Shown piece after piece: positions 22,560 through 34,400 of a stretch of 64,000 nucleotides of DNA. Under the pieces are notes generated by a model. The model did no database searches and had not been told where the DNA came from. It worked only from the letters and a program-made list of their open reading frames with translations. The stretch's first letter is position 1; every line of letters begins with the position of its first letter. The translations under genes were made by a program, and so were the position numbers. This DNA is from Sphagnum compactum (lineage: Eukaryota > Bryophyta > Sphagnopsida > Sphagnales), in NCBI GenBank assembly GCA_965153455.1, contig OZ234500.1, positions 16,863,579 to 16,927,578 on the forward strand, in the 5' to 3' direction.

Positions 22560-23930
22560 TGTTTTCTTACAAGTTATTGAATGAATTGAAGGTGTATTGA
22601 AAAATGTTTTTTCTATTCTGATAGTTAGGATATTTATTAAGTTTAATGGCATTTTGATTGTCATAATAGATAATAATAAGAGATACCATAAAAAAATAAA
22701 TATCAAAAATGATATTTTGTAAGTAGATGATTTTCTTGCCTACCTCCATTAGAGATTGGAATTCTAACTATGTGAAGGAAAGAATTATAACATTATGTTT
22801 ATTGTTAACCCATGTGATTGGGGCACCACCTAACATGAATACAATATTTTATTGATTTTAGTTTGTTTAGATCCCCGACCGAGTTTTCATCTATAATCCT
22901 TAAAAGACTAAGCTTTGCTCCTTTTTGCTAAAAGAGGCTCAATTTGTAAGACCTTGTTTAATATTAAAATATAAATTTGATAGTTGTCAAGTGGGCTTCT
23001 TTTGGATTTTGCATGAATTTGTTGACAAGGTTTATTACAAAGGAAATATTTGGTTCAATGTTGGTAAGAAATATTAGTTTGCTAACTAGGGATCTATAGT
23101 TGGTGAATCCGTGTGAGGAGTTAGTGTGTTTTTGAAGTTTCAAGTTTCCTAACAAGGGTATGATTGAAGGTTACAATTTTATAGTTCTATATCTTCTAGG
23201 ATGGTGAGGGTATAAGTTAAATAATGCATATAGATGTCATTTGTATGATGTTTTGCCTCAAGGCCTAGGTATTTTGATGCAAAGTCTAGATTGGCCATAT
23301 CATATTTGGTTTGTAATTGTTTCTTGATTTGAGAAATTTTATGGATATTATCTACAATAACAATAAGATCATCCACATATGAAGTTATAATGAGAATCTT
23401 GTGTGTAGTTTTGAGGCAATACATACTCCCATATTGATTACTTTTGTTAAGGCCTTGTGATAACAAATATAAGTTCATGACTAACTTCATACCGAGCCAT
23501 ATAGTGCCTTATGTAATTTGCAAACATCATTTTCATAATTTGGTTGGAAACCTCACCTTCAATTTGATGGAGATCTCTCTTCCTACTGTGGCGATTGAAA
23601 AAAAAAAATTGTTTTGATTATAAAACACTAATAGATTTTTATCTCATACCAAATGTTTTGTAGCACTTGAGTCAAAAATCCAGTTAGTTTTTTTCTTTCA
23701 ATTTTTATTAAATATGTCTTTAATTGTACTTTACTTGTGATTTTTCCTGTAGAACTAAATCCTGTTTTTGCATCATTTTCAGAATTGGGTTGTTATTTAA
23801 TTTAATTAACTTGAACTTTATTTGATAAACTCTAGAATCTACTATCAGTATCATGAATTTTGCCTATGATCTTTGGAGCTTCACATTCTTGCTCTTAGTG
23901 GTCCCTTATTTCACAATAAAACCACACCCA
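22560..23930 (-). mobile_element. Ty1/copia retrotransposon relic
   Basis: Minus-strand copia pol fragments in the right order. A decayed gag-type zinc knuckle lies near 23885-23930; the C-X4-H-X4-C part is readable but has a frameshift and a stop. Reverse transcriptase pieces include VCKLHKALYG (about 23510-23540) and the frame at 23179-23490 with YVDDLIVI, the RT active-site motif, followed by KYLGLEAKH. YRSLVSKLIFLTNIEPNISF lies in 22964-23155. RNase H text IIYYDNQNAIKL lies in 22567-22749. Integrase is not visible between zinc knuckle and RT, so the element is internally deleted. Stops and shifts make it inactive. No LTR pair was recognised. Confidence 0.8.
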
Positions 23931-26811
23931 CCTTGGGGTGTCAAAACTATCTCATTTTGAATCGGAATTGAGTTCTATAAATGGTCGTTAGTGCTTAGAC
24001 TAGTGCTTCACCTAAGTTCTTTGAAGACCATTGTGAAAAAGTGCATGGTTACTAAACCCTAGGTCACAGAACCCTTGAGTGATCGCTCATGGGCTGTGTT
24101 ACCCTAGTTATTGTACAAACTAATAGGATATCTTGTTTTATCGCCTGCAACGATTTTTTTATCACCTTCGAAAACTGAAAAGGTGGGCATGCTTCAACAC
24201 AAAAAATATCGGTTTTTTATCCAATGAACCTCTACAAAATGCCAATTGGAATCCTCGTTGTTGGTAAGTGGGAAATTACTTTCAAAAGTGTCGACATGCC
24301 ATCATATGATTCACTCTATGTCATTATAACACATATATGCTTACATTAATTTGAAAAGCCACTATTGGATTGTGCAAAAACAATAAAGGAAATGGAAATG
24401 AAGTTGATGAGTTACTAGCTTTCTCAAATTATGGACTTATTTCACATGGCAAACCATGCGATCAACAAATGAGGTGAGATCGTAACTTGTAACATTTGCC
24501 TTTAATAAAGGCAATTTGATGGGGAGATGAATCAAGAAATAAACCTAGATGCAAAAGAAGATGATGAATTTGACAAAGAAAAGTCAACCAAAAAACATTA
24601 AAAAAAGACGAAGGTGTGGAAAATTTTGAATGAATCTACACACACCCATGAAATGGGGTTGAAATACTTTCGGAACCAAAAGTGAGGAAAAAGTCAAGTT
24701 TGGCTTGTCTACATACATCCAAATGAGATATAAAATCACTAGAATCTATCTATGAGGTGAAACATTGAATATACCATTTTTTCAATATAATATGTTTCTC
24801 CAAAATTCTTGACCAACATACTATTGTTTGCCATCATTCATGGTAACCCAATTATGGAGTTGTTGTTTGTGGTGTACTCATAAAAACCACCTCCTTATTC
24901 ACCCTACCATTTGATAAATTCCCCATGGTTAAGTTATATCAATATCATTCGCTAATGTTGCTACATGTTTTTATTATGCTTATACATTTATGCCAGAATT
25001 TGTTTCTTTGCTCACAAAACTTGCATTCATCATGCCATCATCCTCTTTCAAAGGCACCATTGTTCATATTGTTATTATGCTTATAAAATCTGGGAATGAT
25101 ATTAAACTTCTTTTTTGCAAACCACACTTTGTGAAAAACCAATAATTGAAGATATTTTATTCTTGAAAATAATTTCAACCCAAGTGTCAACCCTATTATC
25201 ATGCAAATGGCAATGACAAAAGTTGTTGCCATCATCATCAACAACATGTACAACAATTTGTGAACTGACTGACAACTTCTCTTCGAATCATCAGCAAAGA
25301 CAAGCTTAGATCCCCTTCTGCCCTTCCACATATGAAGAGCTTGCTGCATTGAGCACCTTACTTGTTGTACCCCAAGGAGGGTTTCTTAAGGATTTTGTGA
25401 TGTAGTCAAAGTGGCAATAATCCAGAAAATAATTTAGTCAAATTTGGCTACATATTACATATGGAAGTAAGAGAAAAATAAATTCCTTTTCATATTCTTG
25501 GTTAACCTAGTATCAAAATCTGGCGATTTGAATTTTTTTTCTTCAAAAATTGGCAATTTTGGACTTTTTTTCATTAAAAATCCTTTGTATAGGGCGAAAT
25601 CATATCTTTGAGGTCGAAATTTGGCGAAAATTCGCCAGTAAAAGAAACCCTGACTTTTTGCAGAATTTTTGGAGAATTTTTTTGAAAAATGTGGGTTTTT
25701 GGCAAAAACGGCACCCACTCTTTTAAAACAAAAAAAAAAATGGAAAAAAGGTAAAAACACTGACTTGAACACTTTGTTATACCCATGATGTATTTGGTCA
25801 CGCAATTTGTTTTTGGGGGTGGCGAGTTATTTCAAGTTTTGCAAAAATGTTTTAATGGAAAAGTTGGAAAATTGTGTTTGTTATGGTATAAAATGTGCAA
25901 AAATTCACCACTTTTGCGAAATCAGAAAATGGAGGAAAAATCAAACGCTGGTGACTGACCCAAAACAACTTGCCTTATTCCCGATATGTTTGGTGCAGTG
26001 CTTTATTTTCTGTGGAATTTTCTCCTAAATTATTGAATATTTTTTTTCCTGAAAGAAACTTGGATAAATGTGTGGTTTTTTTTAAAGTGTCGAATGCAGG
26101 ATTTTCCGGTTTTTACAATTTCGTGATATCAAAAATTTACCTCAAATTTCCCCCAAAATTCAAACTAGTTGAATTTACACTAGAAAAAAAAAATTCTACA
26201 AAAATTCCACTTATATTTTTGGGAAGAAAAATCAGAAAGAAAAGAGTGGTAAAATGTGCTTTCTTAGTGAAAAATGTGTTTTTCCCGCAAGAATTCGACT
26301 TCGTGTCCTATCCTTTCGTTCCCAGTGCTGTGTAAGCGTTGGGTTTTTCCACTGATCAGCAGCTGCGTGGATTGTTCCGCCTTGTCGTCGTCGTCGGCCT
26401 TTTCTTGGAACTTCCGCCTTCTTGTTGTTGTCGTTGTCGGTATATTCTTGGAATTTTCCGCCTTCTTCTTCTTGTTGTCGTCGTCGGCCTTCTTGGGGTT
26501 TCCGCCTTGTGCCTCAGGCGAGTTACCCACCTAGAGCTCTTCAAATGTCGTGTTTTGGGGAGAAATGCTTGCAAGAAAAGGAAATTTTCATTTTCCACAA
26601 ATCGTTGCAAGGGCATGTTCTTCTTCTTCGTCTTCTTCTTCTTCCGTCTTTTGAAAAGAAAGGATTTTTTGTTTTTTGAAGACAACTCTGGGGTGTTGAT
26701 TTGAGAACTAAAGCACTGGAGAATCGGGAAGAACTACAAGGAAGGTATGGTGGTGGTGGTGGTAATCATCCCTCCGTGCCTTTCCTGAGAAGACAAGACC
26801 GGTTTAAGAAG
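23931..26811. other. Gene-free DNA and upstream region of the DeSI-type gene
   Basis: AT-rich, with many T and A runs between 25.4 and 26.3 kb. The stretch 26340-26660 is pyrimidine-rich with CTT/GTC trinucleotide repeats, which suits a 5' UTR of the following gene. Its open frames in several phases are low-complexity artefacts. Confidence 0.45.
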
Positions 26812-27516
26812 ATGAGGGAGAAGAATGCGGGCGGACCAGCAGCAGTTTCCAAGAGTAATAATTCTTCTTCTCCAGTACCTGTGTACTTGAATGTCTATGA
26901 CCTTACCCCACTGAATGGTTATTTCTACTGGATTGGCATTGGAATCTACCACTCCGGGATTGAAGCTCATGGAGCGGAGTATGCATTTGGTGCCCATGAT
27001 TACCCTACAAGTGGAGTGTTTGAAGTTAAACCAAGACACTGTCCTGGGTTCACATTCCGCTCCTCTCTTCCTCTGGGTACAACTGATTTGAGTCCCTTGG
27101 AGTTTCGAAGCTTCATTGAGAAATGTGCTGATGAGTACTATGGTGACACCTACCATCTGATTGCCAGAAACTGCAACCATTTCACAGATGACCTTTGCCA
27201 GCGCTTGATGGGGAAACCCATTCCTGGGTGGGTCAATCGCCTTGCCAGGATAGGCTACATGTGCAACTGTTTGTTGCCAGAGGGTCTTCAGGTCAGTGGG
27301 ACAGATGATCATACACATACACCTGATGAGTTTCAGCATGTGAGGGCGGAGACTGGACATGATTTTGAGGAGCCCAGAGGCAAAGAGATGGTGGAATCTG
27401 GAAGTGATCAGGAGTGTGCGATGATTACATTGCCAAATGCTCACACCCAGGCTCTATTGAGGGACAGCTTCAAAGAATTTGTTGCCAAACCTCATCAAAG
27501 TGATGAACACTATTGA
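26812..27516 (+). CDS. PPPDE (DeSI-type) cysteine isopeptidase
   Basis: Predicted thiol isopeptidase of the PPPDE superfamily, removing SUMO or ubiquitin from targets. The 234-residue frame starts at the first ATG (26812). The frame is open upstream to 26680 but has no ATG. After a short Ser-rich leader, the domain begins at VPVYLNVYDLTPLNGY. The catalytic histidine is His47 in IYHSGIEAHG and the nucleophile is Cys121 in NCNHF, the expected order and spacing. AFGAHDYPTSGVFEV, GDTYHLIARNCNHF and GKPIPGWVNRLARIG match plant DeSI-like proteins closely. The tail after CNCLLPEGLQ is acidic, longer than in the Arabidopsis relatives I recall, and not conserved to my knowledge. The whole domain is one exon. 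The 3' end is odd: an alternative frame overlaps the last codons and runs into a good splice donor at 27599. Confidence 0.88.
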   Translation: MREKNAGGPAAVSKSNNSSSPVPVYLNVYDLTPLNGYFYWIGIGIYHSGIEAHGAEYAFGAHDYPTSGVFEVKPRHCPGFTFRSSLPLGTTDLSPLEFRSFIEKCADEYYGDTYHLIARNCNHFTDDLCQRLMGKPIPGWVNRLARIGYMCNCLLPEGLQVSGTDDHTHTPDEFQHVRAETGHDFEEPRGKEMVESGSDQECAMITLPNAHTQALLRDSFKEFVAKPHQSDEHY

Positions 27517-28450
27517 GAGTCTCTGTGTCAGTCTATTTGGTTCACTTGTTGGCTCTGTCCAGACTCGGGGGCCTCTTCCTTATAGCCTCAAACTGAAGGT
27601 GAGAAATGCCTCATGAGTTTAGGGTTTTCCTTCATTTTTTGGGAACCTTGTATTGTTGGTAATCAGGTGCACCATTTTATGTGTATATGAATATTCTTTA
27701 CAACCATGATATGATCATATGTCAACTGTCATTCCATGATTCTTTTTTGTGCTCAAATTTGAGTAAAGGTGTTGTACTGCACATGATCATGAGCTTGTAG
27801 ACCTGGTTGGGTTGGGTGCCCAGTTTCTGATTGAGAAACACCTCATGAGAGTAGGGTTTTCCTTCATTTTTTGGAAACCTTTGCATTGTTGGTAATGAGG
27901 TGTGCCATTTTTATGTACATATGAATATTCTTTACAGCTGTGACATGACCATATGCCAACTGTGTCATTCCATGATTGTTTTTTGTGCCCAAATTTGAAT
28001 AAAGGTGTTGTACTGCATGTAATCATGAGCTTGTATAGGTACCTGATTGGGTGCCCAGTTTCTGATTCTGTGCTTTCCACCTTTTGGTTCAAACATAGCT
28101 GTTTTGAGTACATAGAAAGGAATACTCTCAAGGCTTGTATGGAAGAAGAGGACAATTTTGTGGAGGAGCTGTAACTGTATTTCATAACAAAATCCTTACT
28201 CGAATAGTCTGAGAGACAGCAGATAACAAAGGACAAGATTGAAAAGAAACAGTCTAGTATATGGATCTCTTTAGATAACTGGTTAGTCATAACAAATCAG
28301 TAATGCAGACTGCAGACTGAAGTAATGGAGGCAGTGGCAAACATTGCGCTGGAGAATGTGCAAATGGCGTCTGCTTGTGTGTTACCACCCCTGGGTGCTG
28401 TTGCAGAAGGGAAGAACATCCCTCAGGAAGAATGTGTCCCCATGAGTTAA
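27503..28450 (+). other. Possible alternative-frame 3' exons of the DeSI locus
   Basis: A frame shifted by one from the DeSI CDS opens at about 27462, has an ATG at 27503 and stays open to a strong donor (CTGAAG/GTGAGA, GT at 27599-27600). Splicing to the acceptor GACTGCAG ending at 28315 keeps it open for 44 more codons to TAA at 28448-28450, giving 76 residues from the ATG. The product contains TEVMEAVANIALENVQMASA and ends ECVPMS. I recognise no family. It could be an alternative C-terminus, a short downstream ORF or chance. Confidence 0.3.
27601..28067 (+). repeat. Tandem duplication, about 232 bp, downstream of the DeSI CDS
   Basis: Copy one (27601-27832) and copy two (27833-28067) align along their whole length, from GAGAAA(T/C)(G/A)CCTCATGAG to GTGCCCAGTTTCTGATT. 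The poly(A)-signal-like AATAAA is present in copy two (about 28000) while copy one has AGTAAA. Copies differ by scattered substitutions and small indels. Confidence 0.92.
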
Positions 28451-31400
28451 TCTCCCACAATATGGCAAATCCCTTGGCTATTTCTACTGCATTGTAATTA
28501 ACGTGAAAGAGGGCATATGGATTGAAATGTTTTCATTTTGACACCAATTGGGTTAAAGCTGGATGAAAGGGACAGTCAGGTTAGTAGTTGAGACTAGGTC
28601 AATTCCTTTCTTTCATGTGAGTTGGGATTGGATCTGCTTGCCATTTCAAAATGCTTTGAAACTTCCCAGTCCTAGTGGAACCAAACCCAAATCTGATAGT
28701 TGGATAAATGTTTGCTTCCGCTAGGGTATGTAAACTAGAAGTGCTTTGCTCCTTGTGTTTCACAAGTATAAATGCAATAGAATGGAAGAGAAAGAGAGGG
28801 GTCAAGAAATCCCAGAGCTCCATTCTGTACCTTCTGCATTCACAGTGGATGGCAGCACCCATTTGCCATCACCCATTTTTGGTCAATTCTCTGATCACAG
28901 ACTGTTCAACCTTGTGAGTGAAGTGTAGCACTGGTTAGGATTTTGATGAAAAGTAGTTTGTCTCCACTTTTGGCCAACCGACGAAGCAGGTAAGACACCA
29001 ACTGGATATTGAGAGTAAGTGGCAGGCCAACATTGCAACAACCAACACACTGAGCAATGGCGAAACCCTCTATTGAGATATTAATGGGGTCATGTCTAAA
29101 TTAGTCCTTGAGGCCAAGAAGTAGGCACTAATATATGACCCTTACTCATGTTTCCACTCTTAACCTTTTCTTCCTCTTCATCTTTGTTGCCCCTCTCACC
29201 TTAAAGCCTAAAAATACACATCATAGATGAGAATACATATAAGAATCTCTTTTAGCTTGTGTCTCATGATGATAGTTGCCTTTGGAGACAATATTCATAG
29301 TTATCTAAGCATTGAAAGAACTACAACTTTGGATCACTTACAATCTATAAAAGATATACCTCATGTGTCTTACGTTGACGGTCTTACATTGGCATGATTC
29401 CTTTAATGAAAACAGACAATTTGTTCACAATCTTTAAATGTTCGCACTAAAGGAGTTTATGAAATCTGAAATTTCAATCCAAACTTGGAGAAAAAAATTC
29501 ACAATCAATATCAAAAGACCCATGGATCCAAGGAATGAATGTATGTTTGAGAAATGCAGAGAATGTTAGAAAAGGGAAGAGATATATCATGGAATACAAT
29601 CGTTGTTTTAAGGAAATAAAGATCCGTTGAAGATTGATCAATGGCCTAATTAAGTTAGCATTTATGAAAATCCTCTAGACAATCGAATTCTTATCATTAG
29701 CAAACACCCCTTACACATCAAAATTAATTCGAAAAAAAAAAGTTCAAACATAATTGGTTGTTCAAGCATGGTGATTTAGGCAAATGGAAAGAAATGGTCT
29801 TTCAAAGAGTAGAGAAATCCTAACAATGATAATAAATTTAATTTGGGTTTGACTTTGGTGTTCATCAATGACCACCTATACACATCATAAAAGTACTAAC
29901 ATTAAAATAAAAAATAAAACCTAATTCCAAAATAAGTTATTACATTGGTGTGACAAAAGTGTTTGCCAATGAAAAACGCATGCACTCATATTTTTGTATG
30001 GAGGTCTTGTTTTATATAGTCAATTGAATGAATATGGTACTTGTTTAGGGTTTAGGGATTAAGGTCTCTTAAGAAATTGGCATAAATAATTCCTGAACTT
30101 TGGAGGGTTTTAGTTTCAGGAAGTGTTCATTAATGAACACCCCTCACACATAAAAGTAAAGACAAAAACACACATGTTAAAACATTATGGTTTTTTGAAC
30201 ATGGTAATTTTGGCAAATGGAATGAAATCGTTTTTTACAATGTTTGGAATACAAGGTGTCTCAACTTTTTGCATTAGATTTAATCACTCTTAAACCCTTT
30301 TACTGCACTCGGTTTTACCCTTAACAAACTATCACATAAGAAACTATGAAAAGATTGAATGTGAGAATTTGGTTTTTTAAACAAGTGTGTATATCAATCC
30401 GATGCCAAAAACAATGTGTGCCCTTCACTAATAATGTGACTAGTGGCGTGGAGATGTGAAATAACTTGAAATTTCATTGATTGACTTTTTAAAATGTTTT
30501 TAAGAAAATCATCGAGTGATGCATGTGGGCATGTATTTTGCATTACAATCAAAGTATAACATCAACTAGTCAAACCTAACATGTTATTTATCCATGCAAA
30601 TATTAGTTTTAATTCTATGACCATGATGGTGTTTCCAAATTGGACACATGTGGGGGTGTGAATATCCACATTAAATAATATCAAACCCTTGACATTGGGT
30701 TCATGCAAACCAAGACATGAAATGGGTGCAATTTCAAACACATTCACAATCTAAGGAACTAGAATTGTTATTTTGTCTAAGTATTGAGAGGCCTCTTTGC
30801 CCATAAGCCAAATTTCATTTATTTGGAAATTTAACTACGTTTAAGCATTGCCCAAATACCTCACTAGTTATGTGGTTATCATGGATGAAAAATTATTAAT
30901 TTAAAAAGTGTAAATGTTTTGTGATGCATTTGAAAATGATCAACCATATCAAAATATGTTCACAATTTCATTGTTCATTTAAAAAATCATAAAATATAAT
31001 TTTGATTTATATATCATGCACATTGTACCCCATTTACATTTGAAAATGGACTTTTGAAATTTAAACGTACTAAAAAATCCCAACATTATTTTGAAAATTT
31101 AAAATTCTTTCTTTCTTTCAATAATGTGACTTTTTAAATGTGGTTAATAACTTCCTAGTGCCCAAATCTTTTTGAATGGTAATAATTGTTTATTTATGTA
31201 ATTAAAGGGTTTTTTGCAAGTGGACATTATTTTGCATAAAAATTATGCAATTTGTAAAGTCCTTAACTTGAATCAAGGCCTATGATTAATGCAATTTTTA
31301 AATAATTGAATACTTACTCATATTAATAATTTAAAAATAATTTGCATGATAAGCATGACTTTCAAATGGCATTGTGCACATAAATATTTTCTTATTTTTG

Positions 31401-34400
31401 TGTTTTCATTATGATCTTACATGGCATTTCATTAAACACACGCCACTTAGCTTATTTTATATGTGCATTATATTAAAGTGTGGGTAGATTTTTGGATAAA
31501 GGTTTTTATTAGAAAGTTGATACCATGTGATGCACTACTAAGCCCATTAAATGATACTGATTACAAAATTTGGTTTTTGAACTTTGCATTGTAAACATTA
31601 AAAATTTCAAAAGAATTATGTTATTTGCCCTTATAGCTAGGAACATGATTTCTTGTAGTAAGTCCATTGTCTTATCAACACATAAATTGATCTTATCAAT
31701 AGCACAAACTTTGATAAAACAATCATGGAGTAAAATCTTGAGGTCCTTGTATGCTTCCATGACCTAAGTCCAATTTTTGAATTGTGAAACTTTGGAAAGT
31801 AATGGAGGACTTGTCAAAAATCATTGATAACATCATCTAAAGCCTTCACACTCTAATAGTTTGCAATGTCATTTGGAACACCAATGACCCTCCTTGAAAA
31901 TTCGTTGTACTCCTCCAAATGCATCCCCAAGACTTTTGTACCACCCTACACACATGATGCATACCAATGTCAATATAAAAAAATTGACATTCAATAAGTT
32001 ATTGCAAACATTTATGACGCTGACTTACAATCAATACAAAAAGCATATGATTAATATAAAAACATTTAACATCACTTTTGTTACAACATGATGATGGAAG
32101 AAGTGCAAGGCATCCCCTCCCTTCTTTCCATGCATCTTCACAAACCATTTCGATAGTTGTGTAGTGCAAATCCTTAGATTGGCCTTAGTTGTGGTATTAA
32201 TGAAAGAAAACCACCATGGGTAAGCTTTGTAAAAATCTAGATAAACTTCAATATAACATGGTAATGACAAAAATTTCTCATTGTGCTTAGGAAAGAAATC
32301 AGCTTAAATATAGTTGTCAATTATGCATGAATGGTGTAAAAAATTTTCAAAAACATGTGTTTGACTAAAGGTTTAAATAAGCCCAATTAAACTTTTTTAG
32401 CCTAATGAGCTAAATAGCCAACTAATTAGGCTTACAAGCAAATGGGTGTATTTAATAAGCCTAATCAACCAATGTAACCAATTGGTTGAAATTTGGTCAA
32501 ATGTTGCACACATTTTTTTCTTAATGGTGACTTTCCATATTTCTAGTTGATAATGTTTACATCATGCCATTGAGATGTTGACATTTCATAAGGAAAAATC
32601 TTGAGTTTGTTTACACCTCAAATTCATTATGTTTTCAATGAAAAGGGACAAAGTTCACTAATATGTAATACGGTTTTAAAAAAAAAAAGGATTAAGTTGA
32701 TTAGGACAATTTTAGTGAAGTTTTATTTAGTCATTTAGAATAATGACTTGTTGCACTAGGTAATTTCTAATTTCAAAATTTTGACATGGATATTACAAGG
32801 TCTCAAGGTAATATGATATGGACTAATGTGACACATCAAATTTATCTAACTTTTTTAATGCTTTTAGTACCTTTTTTAATGTTTTTTATGATAAAAAACT
32901 GGTCACAGACTATAATTTTTTCTCAACATGTTGAAACAAAAAAATCATGTCATGATTTTTTAAATTTTTGAATTGATTTGTTTGTGTTTGAGTTTTTTTC
33001 AATAAACATTTGAAACTATTCATCACCATTGTACATGTTTGTGTATTACATTTGTGTGATACATCAATGTACATAGAAACAATATATATTTTAACATACA
33101 CCAAAATATTTACCCAAGACCTCATGAAGATGCACAAAAGTTTTAAATACCAAAACATTTCAAAACTTCAATAACATAAAAGAAAAAGTTTAATTTTATT
33201 ATGTTCGGCATGAAATTGTTTAGAAAATTCAAACTTTAACATACATTTTCTTTTTTTCAAAATTTAATCAAATGATACAAATGAAAACATGAATTTGAAG
33301 TTTATTCGATGATTTATTCATAAAAATAATTATAATTATAAATTATTCAATTGAAGATTTTTTAAAAACTTAAAATAACATCTTATGAAAAAATCCAAAA
33401 ATCTACCAATTCCAAAATTCAACAATCTAACAATCCAACTATCCAGCATTCTTCATAAATGGGATTCAATTTAATATGAATTCAAGAGTGTTTGCATTAG
33501 TCTTTAACAAAAATATTTTCAATATGAAAAATATATTTCCAATTTCTGAAAAATTGCAAGTTTTTGTTTTCCCCAACATGACCAATTTTTGTTGATTTTT
33601 CACTTTTGTAATGTTATTCAAATGGTAATCATCCATAAACAATTTTAGCCACATTTGGCTATAAAAGAATTATGGAATTAGAAACTTTTTTAAATCTTTC
33701 AACATTATGTTAATAAAATATCAATTTTAAATTTGATAAAATTTGTTTTTTTTGGAAAAAAAACCCTTTGTTGATGTCCTCCCCCATGACGCCTAAAATA
33801 AACAAGGGGATAACATGAATCTTAATTTATGTAAATATACAAGTTAATACATTAAAAGTTTATAATTTAAAGGTTTGAATGGGAATAAACTTCGCATGTA
33901 TGGACATTTTGACCTAATTACTAATTCAAATATAAAAGTGAAACATGCCAATTTTTCATACATCCATTCAAGAAATTTTGATGAATGCAATATGCAATTA
34001 ATGAATAATGGATCTAACACATTTAAAGTGAATGATTCAACTCATGTGCAAATGTGATAGTTCAAAAGATGTGAGGTCTTAAATTATTGCTTGTGTTTTA
34101 ATAAATTATGTTAAGTGTAAAATGCAATTCATAAACTATGGTTCAATGTGATAAAAATGTATGGTTCAACTCATGTACCATGTTGATAGTTGAAGATATG
34201 TCAAAAAAATCATTAACCCATTATAATGTAATGTGTATAAAATTAAATGTTACCTCAATTTCCACATCAACAATTTGGAATTATTAAAAAATAAAATAGG
34301 TCCAAATTATACTCAGAAATGAAAAATGTAGTGAATGTTATAATTATAAATAATATCGATTGTTCACTATTGCAACAAGGCATTTAAAATGACCAAATGT

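Noticed and set aside
26734-27444. 236-codon minus-strand frame
   Set aside because: Shadow of the DeSI-type CDS, which has clear catalytic motifs on the plus strand.
27787-28290. 167-codon minus-strand frame
   Set aside because: Lies across the 232-bp duplication; no recognisable domain.
31509-32270. Two minus-strand frames of 79-83 codons
   Set aside because: No motif, no coherent join and high AT; cannot be supported as a gene.
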